Shown one piece after another: positions 43,973 to 52,782 of a stretch of 64,000 nt of DNA. Source of the DNA: an uncultured Pseudomonadota bacterium (GTDB taxonomy: Bacteria > Pseudomonadota > Gammaproteobacteria > Burkholderiales > SG8-39); NCBI GenBank assembly GCA_903829815.1, contig CAIKRR010000059.1, positions 79,624 to 143,623 on the forward strand. Direction: 5' to 3'. Made by a program: the position numbers and the translations under genes. Position 1 is the first letter of the stretch. Every line of letters begins with the position of its first letter. The notes below the pieces were generated by a model. It had not been told where the DNA came from. It ran no database searches and saw nothing but the letters and a program-made list of their open reading frames with translations.

Positions 43973-44494
43973 ATGTCCGAGACGCAACCGACTTACGCCA
44001 AGACCCCGAAGGAAATGGAAGCCACCCTGGCGAGCCAGATCCGCCAGGGTCAGCCCACCTTCTTCCAGATGCAGGCGCAACTGCCCAGCCAGGGCCGCAC
44101 CGACACACCACTGGCCGCCACCGATGCAATGTGGGTCGTTCTCAAGACCTACGCCGCCTGCGGCGAAAATGAACTGCACGCCCACCCGCATGAAGACCAC
44201 ACCTTCGTGGTGCTGCAGGGGAGCGCACTCTTTCATGGCCCCAACGGCGAAGAGCGCACGATCGGGCTGCACGAAGGCGTGCTGCTGCCACGCGGCACCT
44301 TTTACTGGTTTCGCGCACTCGGCGAAGAGCCGCTTGTCATGGTCCGCATCGGCAGTGCAACCGCTCAGGGCGCCGACCGTTTCGCCCGCGTCTCGATCGA
44401 TGGCCGTCCGATGGAAGGCAATTCGGTCGAGAACAAGGAAGTGGAGCTCAAGCTCTCCGATCGCTGGTTCCCGGAACCGGTGCACCGCGCCTGA
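43973..44494 (+). CDS. Cupin-domain protein
   Basis: A 173-residue protein starting MSETQPTYAKTPKEMEATL at 43973. The cupin core carries ELHAHPHEDHTFVVLQG as the metal-binding motif and LLPRGTFYWFRALG as the second motif, so a metal-dependent dioxygenase, isomerase or binding protein is possible. Last plus-strand gene of the IorAB-like group, it ends six bases from a convergent Bug gene. Function unknown. Confidence 0.8.
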   Translation: MSETQPTYAKTPKEMEATLASQIRQGQPTFFQMQAQLPSQGRTDTPLAATDAMWVVLKTYAACGENELHAHPHEDHTFVVLQGSALFHGPNGEERTIGLHEGVLLPRGTFYWFRALGEEPLVMVRIGSATAQGADRFARVSIDGRPMEGNSVENKEVELKLSDRWFPEPVHRA

Positions 44495-44500
44495 GGCAAC

Positions 44501-45493
44501 TCAGTCGAGCTTGACCCCTGAAGTCTCCACCAGCTTCTTCCAGTACTCGTAATCGCGCCGCAGGAAGAGTGCAAACTCCTGCGGCGTGCTTGCCACCGGA
44601 ATCAGCCACTGCCCCGTGATGTTCTGCTCGCGAAAGGCCGGCTCGTTCATGACCTTTGCGACATCGGCAGCGATCTTCGAGACGACCTCGGCGGGCGTTC
44701 CAGCCGGTGCCAGCATGCCGAACCAGGTGCCCACCACATAGCCCGGCACACCCTGTTCGCCCACGGTGGGCAAGTTGGGCAGGAGTGGCAAGCGATGTTC
44801 CGTGGCTGCGGCGATCAGTCGCAGGCGGCCCGAACGCACATGCTGCTCGAGCACGAGCGGAGTCACCATCATCATCGAGATTTCGCCTGTGAGCAGCGCG
44901 GCGGCAGCCGGTGCCGAGCCCTTGTAGGGCACATGGACGATATCGACCCCGGCCAGACGCTTGAACCATTCGAGCCCGATATGCGCCGATGAACCATTGC
45001 CGAACGTACCCCACGAGAGCGAACCCGGTTTCGCCTTCGCGAGGGCGATGAGTTCGGGAATCGTCCGCGCCGCCACGCCCGCCGCATTGACGCCAATGAC
45101 CCAGGGCACCTGCACCAGTTGCGTCACCGGCGCAAAGCCACCGATCGGGTCATAGGGCAGGCTCTTGTAGAGGAAGGGGTTGATCACGAACGTGGCCGCA
45201 TCGGACACGAGGAGCGTGTACCCGTCGGGCGCCGCCTTCGATACGTAGTCACCACCGATGATCTGATTGGCGCCCGGCCTGTTCTCGACGATGACCGCTT
45301 GCCCCCATATCTCGGGCAATCGGGTGGACAGTGCCCGTGACAGGGTGTCGGTGGCACCACCGGGCGAACTGGGCACGACCAACTTGACCGAACGCACAGG
45401 CCAGGCCTGGGCCCTCGCCGTGCTACCCAGGAGATCAAGCATACCCAGACCGAGGCAGGCTACGGCCAGGACGGCAACGCGTATTCGGGTCAT
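44501..45493 (-). CDS. Bug/TctC family periplasmic binding protein
   Basis: A 330-residue receptor starting MTRIRVAVLAVACLGLG with a normal signal peptide and mature start AWPVRSVKLVVPSSPGG. Bug motifs GGATDTLSRAL, VENRPGANQ and APDGYTLLV are intact. An alternative in-frame ATG at 45595, with GGAG eight bases upstream, would add 34 residues before the signal peptide and cannot be excluded. It follows a cupin gene (45666-46061) on the same strand. No TctAB genes nearby. Confidence 0.92.
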   Translation of the reverse strand: MTRIRVAVLAVACLGLGMLDLLGSTARAQAWPVRSVKLVVPSSPGGATDTLSRALSTRLPEIWGQAVIVENRPGANQIIGGDYVSKAAPDGYTLLVSDAATFVINPFLYKSLPYDPIGGFAPVTQLVQVPWVIGVNAAGVAARTIPELIALAKAKPGSLSWGTFGNGSSAHIGLEWFKRLAGVDIVHVPYKGSAPAAAALLTGEISMMMVTPLVLEQHVRSGRLRLIAAATEHRLPLLPNLPTVGEQGVPGYVVGTWFGMLAPAGTPAEVVSKIAADVAKVMNEPAFREQNITGQWLIPVASTPQEFALFLRRDYEYWKKLVETSGVKLD

Positions 45494-45665
45494 CGTTGCA
45501 GTCTTCGCCCCATTGACCGGAAAGGCTGCAGGACAGTCGCGCACAGGCGCGGGTGCGGACACGGGCTCGCAGACAGGCGTGGACAGGGGCTGCATGATCA
45601 TGTCTCCATCGTATGTAACGGTGGCCGCGATACTCTGTCGCGGTCCGTGCTTCAGCCGGCGATGC

Positions 45666-46061
45666 TCAGAGTGCTCCCTCGGGTGTATCGAGGAAACGGT
45701 TCGGCTTGGTGAAAAAGGAGAGCACCAGCGCACCGTGCGGTGCACGCGCCACATGGCGGCTACCACCCGGACGCCAGACGTAATTGCCCGCCGTGCACAC
45801 ACCCTCATGATCCTCGAGACTGCCTTCGAGGATGAACGACTGTTCGATCGCGGTGTGCTCGTGCATGGGCAGTTCCGACCCCGGCGCCCACTGGAAGAGC
45901 GTGGTTGCCAGGCCGGTCTCCTTGTCCTCCATCAGCACCTTGACGCGAATGCCGGGAAAACGGGTCTCGCGCCAGATCATCTGGTCGACTTCCACGAGAC
46001 GAGTGGCCAGCGGCCCGAGGCCGGCGTGCTTTTCCGTGAGATCAGGGGTCTGGGCGGCCAT
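45666..46061 (-). CDS. Cupin-domain protein (ChrR-like)
   Basis: A 131-residue single cupin with metal motif LPMHEHTAIEQSFILEGSL and a following YVWRPGGSRHVARAPHG. It resembles the C-terminal cupin of anti-sigma factor ChrR and acetylacetone-cleaving enzymes. AGGAG precedes the ATG. Divergent from the cytochrome c gene and upstream of a Bug protein gene. It could be a small Fe/Zn dioxygenase or a sensor. Confidence 0.8.
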   Translation of the reverse strand: MAAQTPDLTEKHAGLGPLATRLVEVDQMIWRETRFPGIRVKVLMEDKETGLATTLFQWAPGSELPMHEHTAIEQSFILEGSLEDHEGVCTAGNYVWRPGGSRHVARAPHGALVLSFFTKPNRFLDTPEGAL

Positions 46062-46101
46062 GACAAGCTCCTGGCTTCGAGGTATCGATGGGCATGATCA
46101 T

Positions 46102-46113
46102 ACCGCGCGCGGT
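46102..46113. promoter_or_regulatory. 12-base palindrome in the cupin/cytochrome divergent promoter
   Basis: ACCGCGCGCGGT sits in the middle of the 96-base gap. A minus-strand TATGAT (46102-46097) touches it, so a bound protein could control the cupin-Bug operon and perhaps the cytochrome operon. Confidence 0.3.
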
Positions 46114-46157
46114 GGTAAGCTCGGCTTGCGGATACAAGAACCTCCAGGAGACAAGCA

Positions 46158-46574
46158 ATGTCCACGAGATCATCGGTTGGTGCGCCGCTGCGCGTGCCGG
46201 AAGGGCGAAAGGCCACCCTGGCAAGCGTCACGACTGCCACCGCACTTGCCCTGATGCTTGCGCTGCCATCGACGAGTGCATGGGCGCAGGCGGCTGCCTC
46301 CCCGGCGGCATCGAGCACACCGGTCGCTGCGGGCAGCACCGCAGACGAGCCGCCCACCCACCCGGGGCGCCAGGTACTCGCCGACAAGTGCACGCTCTGC
46401 CATGGCGATTCGATGTGGCGCGACATCCGTCAGGATGAACGCGCCTGGCGCTCGACCCTCTATCGCATGGTGAGCAAGGGGGCCGTCTGGACCGAGGGTG
46501 AAATCGGCGCCATGTCGGGCTACCTCGCCACGGCCTTCGGGCGCGACGCTGTCCGCACTGCTGCCAACCGCTGA
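46158..46574 (+). CDS. Mono-haem c-type cytochrome
   Basis: A 138-residue exported cytochrome. The signal peptide core TALALMLALPSTSA is cleaved after AWA (residue 43). An Ala/Ser/Pro linker leads to the haem site C78-T-L-C81-H82 (KCTLCHGDSMW), with Met candidates for the sixth ligand in GDSMW, YRMVSKGA and GAMSGYL. AGGAG precedes the ATG. Its stop overlaps the GAGGAG that serves the next gene, a Tat-exported thiamine-diphosphate enzyme ten bases on. The two are therefore almost certainly co-transcribed, and the cytochrome is a plausible electron acceptor for that enzyme or for the IorAB-like hydroxylase. Confidence 0.88.
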   Translation: MSTRSSVGAPLRVPEGRKATLASVTTATALALMLALPSTSAWAQAAASPAASSTPVAAGSTADEPPTHPGRQVLADKCTLCHGDSMWRDIRQDERAWRSTLYRMVSKGAVWTEGEIGAMSGYLATAFGRDAVRTAANR

Positions 46575-46584
46575 GGAGCCCATC

Positions 46585-48489
46585 ATGCGCGAACTCGTCG
46601 CACGCTTTCTGTCCCGCTCCCTCTCGCGGCGCGGCTTCATCAAGTCGTTGACCGCCACCGGGGTCACTGCAACCGCAGCGCAGTCGGTGCTCGAATCGCT
46701 GGTGCCGGCGGCACAAGCGCAAGAGGCTGGCACACCGATCAAGGTCTTCCAGGGCACCGGCGGCGCCTGCATGGCAGAACAGCTGATCGCCTCTGGTGTC
46801 ACCTACGTGTTCGGCAATTCGGCCAGTGAAGATGCGCAGTTCTACGAGGCCCTCGTCGATCGCCCGCAAATCAAGTATGTGCTCACGCCCCATGAAGGCC
46901 CGGGGGCAGCGATGGCCTCAGGCTACATCAAGGCCTCGCGCAAACCGGCTATCGTCATGCAGGCGGGTGTCGTCGGCCTGTCGAACGCGATCGGGCAGAT
47001 GTTCAATGCCGCCAAGGAGCAGACACCGCTCGTCTTCTACAGCTATCGCAGCGACACCACCCGGCGCGCCGGTCGCGACGGTTTCGAGGAAGTGGCCAAT
47101 CAGGAACAGATCGTTGCGCCGATCGCCAAGTACACCTGGCTGTCGCGCCGACCCGACATGATTCCAGAGACACTCCGTCACGCCTTCAAGGCCTCGTGGA
47201 CCCCACCCTACGGGCCAAGCTACGCCTCGTGGCACTCCGACATGAACGAGGAGCGCACTCGCACCGAAATCATCGCCCAGAGCCATGTCGACCCCCGCAT
47301 GCGGGTGCGGCCCAACCCCACCGAAGTCGAGCGCGCCGCAAGGCTGCTGATCGAAGCCCAGATGCCGCTCCTCATCGTCGGTGACGAGGTCTGGTATGCC
47401 AATGGCATGAAGGAAGCGGTGCGCCTCGCCGAACTGCTCGGGATGCCGGTAACACAGGCCCGCCAGGTCTTCGCGAACTTTCCCGAGCGCCACCCGCTCT
47501 GGGTCGGCCCGATTCCGGCCGCATCGCAAGCCTCGGTGGCGTTCCCGCGCAACGCCGATGTCGTGCTCAACGTCGGCAACAAGCTGATGCACACCGGGCC
47601 TACGCCGTTCGTCTCGCGCACGGCAAAGTTCATCGACATGCGCATCGACTACGCCAGCATCGGCAACGTGATGGCGACCGAAGTGCCGCTCGTGGCCGAT
47701 GTGGCCTACGGCATGGCCGATCTCATTACGGCCATCGAGGGGCTCATCACGCCCTCGGTGCGCAAGCGCATCGAGGAGCGCGCAAGCCAGGTGCGCGACT
47801 ATGCAGCGAAGGCGCACATCCTCACCGCCGAGATCGTGAAGAGCCCCGACTGGGACCGCAGCCCGATGCTCGCCGATCGGGTCACCTGGGAGGTGGCACG
47901 CTTTGCCGACCCCGATGCCTGCATCATCCACGAGGCAGGTGCCAACGTGGCCTTCTCGTTTGACTTCAACCCGCTCGGGGGGCGCGAGCTCTTCTGGTAT
48001 TACGGTGCGCATCTGGGCGCCGGGGTCGGCACCGCTGCCGGGGTGAAACTGGCACGACCCAACCAGCAGGTGATCTGCCTCGTTGGCGACGGCTCGTTCA
48101 CCTTCGGACCCACCGCCCTGTGGAACATGGCGCGACACGAACTGCCGGTGATCGTGGTGGTGTACAACAACCACGCCTATTCGGGGCCGCATGCGCGCGT
48201 GATCCAGAATGTGCCGGGTGGCCGCATGGTGCAGACCGGGCGCTTCGTGCACGACTATCTGGGCAGTCCCGACATGAACATGGCGCATATCGCACGCGGG
48301 TTCGGTGTCGATGGCGAGGTCGTGCACTCGGTGGAAGAGCTGCGCACCGCGCTTGCTCGGGCGCGCCGGGCAACGGTAGAGGGCAAGCCCTACCTCATCG
48401 ATGCGCAGGTCGCACGCACCGGACTGTGGGCCGACAAGCCGTGGATTCCCGATATCAGCGGGGTGAAGCAGCGCACGAGGAAGGTCTGA
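46585..48489 (+). CDS. Tat-exported thiamine-diphosphate-dependent enzyme
   Basis: A 634-residue protein with a textbook twin-arginine signal: S14-RRGFIK20, hydrophobic region to about residue 40 and AQA cleavage after residue 45. The mature part has the acetolactate-synthase-like Pyr-middle-PP arrangement. The activating glutamate is Glu104 (PHEGPGAAMASGY). The ThDP/Mg motif is G501-D-G503 followed 24 residues later by N528-N529 (YNNHAYSG). Thiamine-diphosphate enzymes are normally cytoplasmic; Tat export implies folding with cofactor before transport. Together with the co-transcribed cytochrome c this suggests periplasmic oxidation or decarboxylation of a 2-oxo acid. The reaction is unknown. 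Confidence 0.85.
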   Translation: MRELVARFLSRSLSRRGFIKSLTATGVTATAAQSVLESLVPAAQAQEAGTPIKVFQGTGGACMAEQLIASGVTYVFGNSASEDAQFYEALVDRPQIKYVLTPHEGPGAAMASGYIKASRKPAIVMQAGVVGLSNAIGQMFNAAKEQTPLVFYSYRSDTTRRAGRDGFEEVANQEQIVAPIAKYTWLSRRPDMIPETLRHAFKASWTPPYGPSYASWHSDMNEERTRTEIIAQSHVDPRMRVRPNPTEVERAARLLIEAQMPLLIVGDEVWYANGMKEAVRLAELLGMPVTQARQVFANFPERHPLWVGPIPAASQASVAFPRNADVVLNVGNKLMHTGPTPFVSRTAKFIDMRIDYASIGNVMATEVPLVADVAYGMADLITAIEGLITPSVRKRIEERASQVRDYAAKAHILTAEIVKSPDWDRSPMLADRVTWEVARFADPDACIIHEAGANVAFSFDFNPLGGRELFWYYGAHLGAGVGTAAGVKLARPNQQVICLVGDGSFTFGPTALWNMARHELPVIVVVYNNHAYSGPHARVIQNVPGGRMVQTGRFVHDYLGSPDMNMAHIARGFGVDGEVVHSVEELRTALARARRATVEGKPYLIDAQVARTGLWADKPWIPDISGVKQRTRKV

Positions 48490-48494
48490 CACAG

Positions 48495-48534
48495 GCCGCG
48501 GGGCGCCGGCCGCTCGCTGGCAGCGCCCCGCGGC
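48495..48534 (+). terminator. Strong hairpin after the cytochrome/ThDP enzyme operon
   Basis: Perfect 12-base stem GCCGCGGGGCGC/GCGCCCCGCGGC with a 16-base loop, six bases after the stop codon. It lacks a T tract but is very stable, so termination or 3'-end protection is likely. Confidence 0.6.
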
Positions 48535-48614
48535 GGTCTCGCGTGCCGGGGCTGGCCAGCGAGGAAGTGGCCTAGCCTATAGAATCAGCCTCCATCGAAG
48601 TCACGGCCCGCCCC

Positions 48615-49604
48615 ATGAACGACCTCCTCGCACCGACACGGCTTGCAGCGCCTGCAGCGGCCCCCCCTTCGCGGCTGGAAGAAGCAGCGGCACTCCTCGA
48701 CCTGCCTTTCGCTGACCTGCTGTTTCGTGCTCAGACGGTCCATCGCGAGCATTTCGATCCGAACGAAGTGCAGTTCGCTACGCTGCTCTCGATCAAGACC
48801 GGCGGCTGTCCGGAAGACTGCGGCTACTGTCCGCAGTCGGTGCGCCATGACACCGGTGTGGTCGACGAACCCCTGATGCAGGTCGATGCCGTGCTCGACG
48901 CCGCACGGGCGGCAAAAGCCAGTGGCGCCACGCGCTTCTGCATGGGCGCGGCGTGGCGTGGCCCCAAGGATCGCGATATTGCGCGTGTGGCCGAACTGGT
49001 GTCGGCGGTGAAATCGCTCGGGATGGAAACCTGCGCCACGCTCGGGATGCTGCGCGAAGGACAGGCCGAGACCCTGCGCGATGCGGGTCTGGACTACTAC
49101 AACCACAACCTCGATACCGCCCCCGAGTTCTACGGCGAGATCATCAGCACCCGCACGTATCAGGATCGCCTCGACACCCTCGATCGGGTACGCAACGCCG
49201 GGCTTGCAGTCTGTTGCGGTGGCATCGTCGGCATGGGTGAATCACGCCGTCAGCGTGCCGGACTGCTGGCACAACTGGCAAGCCTTGACCCGCAGCCCGA
49301 ATCGGTGCCGATCAATGCACTGGTCCGCGTTGAAGGTACGCCGCTGGCCTCGGAGGCCGACCTCGATCCGCTGGAATTCGTGCGCATGGTGGCCGCCGCG
49401 CGCATCCTGATGCCGCGCAGTGCGGTGCGGCTGTCAGCCGGGCGCCAGGCCCTGGGCGATGCCGGTCAGGCACTGTGCTTCCTCGCCGGGGCGAACTCGA
49501 TCTTCTACGGCGAAAAGCTCCTCACCACCGGCAATCCGGAAGCCGAAGCCGACCGCGCACTGCTCGAGCGTCTCGGCATTCACGCCCGCGCAGGCACCGC
49601 CTGA
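48615..49604 (+). CDS. bioB: Biotin synthase
   Basis: Radical-SAM enzyme inserting sulfur into dethiobiotin. The 329-residue protein has the SAM-cluster motif C65-x3-C69-x2-C72 ([10 protein letters not shown]), plus [25 protein letters not shown] and the C-terminal [18 protein letters not shown]. It is a lone biotin gene; bioA, bioF and bioD are not in the window. A TATAGAAT about 30 bases upstream may be the promoter, and no Shine-Dalgarno sequence is evident. It ends six bases from a convergent gene. Confidence 0.97.
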   Translation: MNDLLAPTRLAAPAAAPPSRLEEAAALLDLPFADLLFRAQTVHREHFDPNEVQFATLLSIKTGGCPEDCGYCPQSVRHDTGVVDEPLMQVDAVLDAARAAKASGATRFCMGAAWRGPKDRDIARVAELVSAVKSLGMETCATLGMLREGQAETLRDAGLDYYNHNLDTAPEFYGEIISTRTYQDRLDTLDRVRNAGLAVCCGGIVGMGESRRQRAGLLAQLASLDPQPESVPINALVRVEGTPLASEADLDPLEFVRMVAAARILMPRSAVRLSAGRQALGDAGQALCFLAGANSIFYGEKLLTTGNPEAEADRALLERLGIHARAGTA

Positions 49605-49610
49605 CCCGGA

Positions 49611-50312
49611 TCAGGGAATTGGCAGCAAGGGCACCTTGCCCGGCGGCAACTGCACGTCGACAGCCGTGAGCAGACCCGCCGTGCTGGCATAGGCGCCCAT
49701 CAGCAGCACGAGATCGATGAGCTTGTGCGGCCCGTAGACCGCCTTGAGCGCAGCAAAGGTCTCGGGCTTCACCTTGTGATCGTGCCAGAGTTCGCGCGCG
49801 AGCTCGATCACGCGCGCCTCGGTCGGATCGAGCCCCTCGGTGCTGCGACGGAAGCGAATCACATCGATGAGAGACGCAGGCACACCCTCCTTCAGGGCTT
49901 CCGGCTCGTGCGCAACCCACTCGAACTGACTGTCCATCTCGCGCGCCGTGGCAAGGATCGCGATCTCGCGGATGCGGGGCGTGAAGCCCGCCTCGAAGCG
50001 CAGGTATCGATTGATGGCCGACAGGTGCTCGGTGGTCTTCGGACTGTAGAGCTGCACGCCAGCGGGGCCGCGCAGGCCGGCAATGTTGGCACCGGGTGTA
50101 TTGCCCCGATCGAAGGTGCGCTTGCCGGCCTCGTCCAGATCTTCACGCCGCGGCAAGGGCAGGCGAAAACCCGACGTGGGGTCGATGTCGGGCGGATAGG
50201 TGCTCATGGAGGTCTCCGGGGGCGGGATGGCCGTCTGGGCCAGTACCGGTTGAACGAGCGCAAGGCTCGACATGAAGGTCGCGACGACGCTCGCGACAGC
50301 GACGAACATCAT
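49611..50312 (-). CDS. Carboxymuconolactone-decarboxylase-family protein, probably exported
   Basis: An AhpD-like all-helical domain (FTPRIREIAILATAREMDSQFEW, then HEPEALKEGVPASLIDVI) related to 4-carboxymuconolactone decarboxylase and alkylhydroperoxidase D. From the ATG at 50312 the 233-residue product begins with a clear signal peptide (MMFVAVASVVATFMSSLAL to VLAQ). However, an internal ATG at 50207 has the better Shine-Dalgarno (GGAG, seven bases) and would give a cytosolic 198-residue form. Both may be made. It is the last gene of the MarR-led operon. No CxxC redox pair is seen. Confidence 0.78.
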   Translation of the reverse strand: MMFVAVASVVATFMSSLALVQPVLAQTAIPPPETSMSTYPPDIDPTSGFRLPLPRREDLDEAGKRTFDRGNTPGANIAGLRGPAGVQLYSPKTTEHLSAINRYLRFEAGFTPRIREIAILATAREMDSQFEWVAHEPEALKEGVPASLIDVIRFRRSTEGLDPTEARVIELARELWHDHKVKPETFAALKAVYGPHKLIDLVLLMGAYASTAGLLTAVDVQLPPGKVPLLPIP

Positions 50313-50392
50313 GCCTGTACCGCGCCCCCTAGCCGACGGCGCGGCCTCCCGGCCACGGCGCGACACCATCCGGGCGGCACAGCCGGGCGTGC

Positions 50393-50989
50393 TCACGCCG
50401 TACCCTTGAGCGGATCGGCCGAAATCAGCACGAAGGCCACCAGGCAGGATTCCTCGGTGCGGTTGCTCCATGCGTGGTTGGTGCCGCGCTGGATCAGGAC
50501 ATCACCCGCCCGCAACAGGGTCTCGCCCTCGTCCATCACTGCCCAGATTTCACCGCGCAGCACGATCACGTAATCGATGGTGTCGGTGCGGTGCATCCCG
50601 GCATGGCGCCGCTTGCCCGAACTGTCACGGGTTGCGCCCATGTCGCGGTAGTAGTCGTCGGGCGAAATGGTGGCAAGCCGCACGCTGTCGGGCGGGTACT
50701 CGATCACCCTGAAGACCGAACCACCCGGCAATGGCTCGATGCCGCGCGGCTTGGTGCTGGGGTCATCATTGCCCTCGTTGCTGGCGGGCGTAGCCACGGT
50801 TTCCCACAACTCGGTCAGTTGCAGGCCGCCAGCGGCCATCAGACGACGGCTGTTGCTGGCCATGCCATCCATCACGATGACCGATCGGCCGGCCTCATCA
50901 TGACCGGTGACCACGCGGCGATGCACAGCGGCCGTGGCAAGGGTGGGCAAGGGGCCGGCAGCGGCCTTGGGGTGATCAGATGAACTCAT
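50393..50989 (-). CDS. Cupin-domain protein
   Basis: A 198-residue protein whose ATG overlaps the stop of the upstream CocE-like gene (ATGA at 50986-50989). The N-terminal half is a beta-rich segment (RVVTGHDEAGRSVIVMDG). The C-terminal cupin has HRTDTIDYVIVLRGEIW and LIQRGTNHAWSN. Homologues are often annotated as cupin oxidoreductases of aromatic pathways. Function not assigned. Confidence 0.8.
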   Translation of the reverse strand: MSSSDHPKAAAGPLPTLATAAVHRRVVTGHDEAGRSVIVMDGMASNSRRLMAAGGLQLTELWETVATPASNEGNDDPSTKPRGIEPLPGGSVFRVIEYPPDSVRLATISPDDYYRDMGATRDSSGKRRHAGMHRTDTIDYVIVLRGEIWAVMDEGETLLRAGDVLIQRGTNHAWSNRTEESCLVAFVLISADPLKGTA

Positions 50990-52782
50990 GGCAGCACCGG
51001 TAGTTGAAGGAAGGAAGCCTGCTCGCCCCCCGAGCAGAGGGTGTGCTCGGCACCGAACACCGCTGGGGGTCGATCGAGCGGATCATCATGGTAGAAAAAG
51101 CCCGAGCCCTTGGAGGGGCCCGGCTCCTCGGGCCGCTCGAAATCGCGACCCGCGACGATGAGATCGAGGCGACCGCCGGCCGGTACGGCAATGCTGCCAG
51201 GCCAGATCTCGACGTCGACGGCGTAGACACGACCAGGCTCCATCGGCTGCAGTTCGTCGTGGGCGTGACACGGCTGGGCGTCGGTGGACAGCACCGGATC
51301 GAGCTTTCGATGCGACACCCGCAACCACCCCTGGGTCACCGGCGACTTGGGCTCGGTGGCGCTGAAGAACATGCCCTCGCGGCCGTCGGCATCGAACGCC
51401 CGCAGGGTCACGAAAAGATCCATGTCGGTCGACGCCGAGGCCACCCACAGGCGCGCCTTCATCGGTCCGGCAATCGTCAATGGCTCAGCGAGCGGGCCGG
51501 TCGACAAACTCAGGCCGCGTGCCGCTGGGTCATACGCGACGCGCGCAGGCGCCGGCGCCAAGGCCTGCAGCCCGCCGCAACCTTCGTCGACCGCGTGGCC
51601 ATCGGGCCCAAGTGCGGCAGCGCGGGCAACATCGAGGTACAGACGCGTGAAGCGCGTCTGCGACAGCGGCCACTGCGTGTCATGCACCGTGCGTGCAATG
51701 CCGTCCATCATCGAACGGATATTGACCTCGACCCGCGGTTCGGTTTCCCAGCCGTTGTCGATGCCTTTCAGATAACGATCGAAGAATCGGCGCTGCAGGG
51801 CGACACTGTCCGGATGCAGAAAGGTGAGAAAGTACGAGCCAGGCTGCACCTTCAGCCACTTGTCGCGCGAGGCAATACGACGATAGCCCTCGATCGTGCC
51901 GCGCAGGTGCAGCCCCAAACCGCCCCAGTTGGCCACCACCAGTGCCGGGATGTCGATGGCCGACAGATCGGGGGTGCGACTTCGATACCACGCGTCTTCG
52001 AGCGGATGCGCGCGCAGATCACCAATATAGTCGGCACGATTTGCCTCGAGTACTGCCGGCTCGAGCAAGGCCGGGCCCGGATTGCGCTCACCGGTCACGA
52101 GATCGAGGAGGGGGGTATCGCCATTGCCATGCTGATTGCGCAGCACGCTGCGATTCCACCAGCGCTGCAGGAAACCACTGGCGAGAATGCCGCCCTGACG
52201 GGTGCGATCGCGATAGAAGTCGAAGGTGCCCTGCCACGGAATGATGGCGGCGAGCGCCGGTGGCCGCTGGGCGGCAATCGACCACTGTCCGGCCGCATAG
52301 TACGAGATGCCGAGCAGACCCACCTTGCCATTGCTCCAGGGCTGCGCAGCGGCCCAGGCAATGGCATCGTGGAAATCACGAAATTCGGCGGGCGAGTTCA
52401 CGTCGAGGCGGCCGGGTGACTTGCCGGCACCACGCGAATCGACTTTCACGACCACATACCCATGCGGCGCCCAGCACTCGGGGTCAGGCGTCTCGAACAC
52501 CAGATGCCGACAGGACGAAGCGGCGAGGATCTCGGGGTGGCGTCGTCCGAGCGCCTCCCAGGCCTCGGGCATGAACTGGCTCAGATGCACATCCTTGCCA
52601 TAGGGCCCGAGCGTCATGATCACGGGAAAGCGCGCCTCGTCGCCAGCCGATGCAGACGCAGCGGGCACCGAGCCGGTTCCAGCCACGGGCCGGAAGACGT
52701 TGGCACGCAGGCGCGCGCCATCGCGCATCGGCACTTCGACATCCTTGTCGAGATGCATGGCATAGGGCAACTGCAGACTCAT
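50986..52782 (-). CDS. CocE/NonD-family hydrolase (X-Pro dipeptidyl-peptidase S15 fold)
   Basis: A 598-residue serine hydrolase starting MSLQLPYAMHLDKDVEV at 52782, overlapping the upstream GST stop by four bases. The N-terminal alpha/beta domain contains RDGARLRANVFRP and the nucleophile elbow LLGISYYA. The C-terminal jelly-roll domain (from about residue 430) is the S15 feature (AEPLTIAGPMKARLWVAS). Family members hydrolyse esters such as cocaine or amide/ester antibiotics. In this operon it may release an aromatic or organic acid from an ester. Confidence 0.88.
   Translation of the reverse strand: MSLQLPYAMHLDKDVEVPMRDGARLRANVFRPVAGTGSVPAASASAGDEARFPVIMTLGPYGKDVHLSQFMPEAWEALGRRHPEILAASSCRHLVFETPDPECWAPHGYVVVKVDSRGAGKSPGRLDVNSPAEFRDFHDAIAWAAAQPWSNGKVGLLGISYYAAGQWSIAAQRPPALAAIIPWQGTFDFYRDRTRQGGILASGFLQRWWNRSVLRNQHGNGDTPLLDLVTGERNPGPALLEPAVLEANRADYIGDLRAHPLEDAWYRSRTPDLSAIDIPALVVANWGGLGLHLRGTIEGYRRIASRDKWLKVQPGSYFLTFLHPDSVALQRRFFDRYLKGIDNGWETEPRVEVNIRSMMDGIARTVHDTQWPLSQTRFTRLYLDVARAAALGPDGHAVDEGCGGLQALAPAPARVAYDPAARGLSLSTGPLAEPLTIAGPMKARLWVASASTDMDLFVTLRAFDADGREGMFFSATEPKSPVTQGWLRVSHRKLDPVLSTDAQPCHAHDELQPMEPGRVYAVDVEIWPGSIAVPAGGRLDLIVAGRDFERPEEPGPSKGSGFFYHDDPLDRPPAVFGAEHTLCSGGEQASFLQLPVLP

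Noticed and set aside
48571-48600. A BirA-type operator before bioB
   Set aside because: The known BirA half-sites are not present; only a -10-like TATAGAAT was seen.
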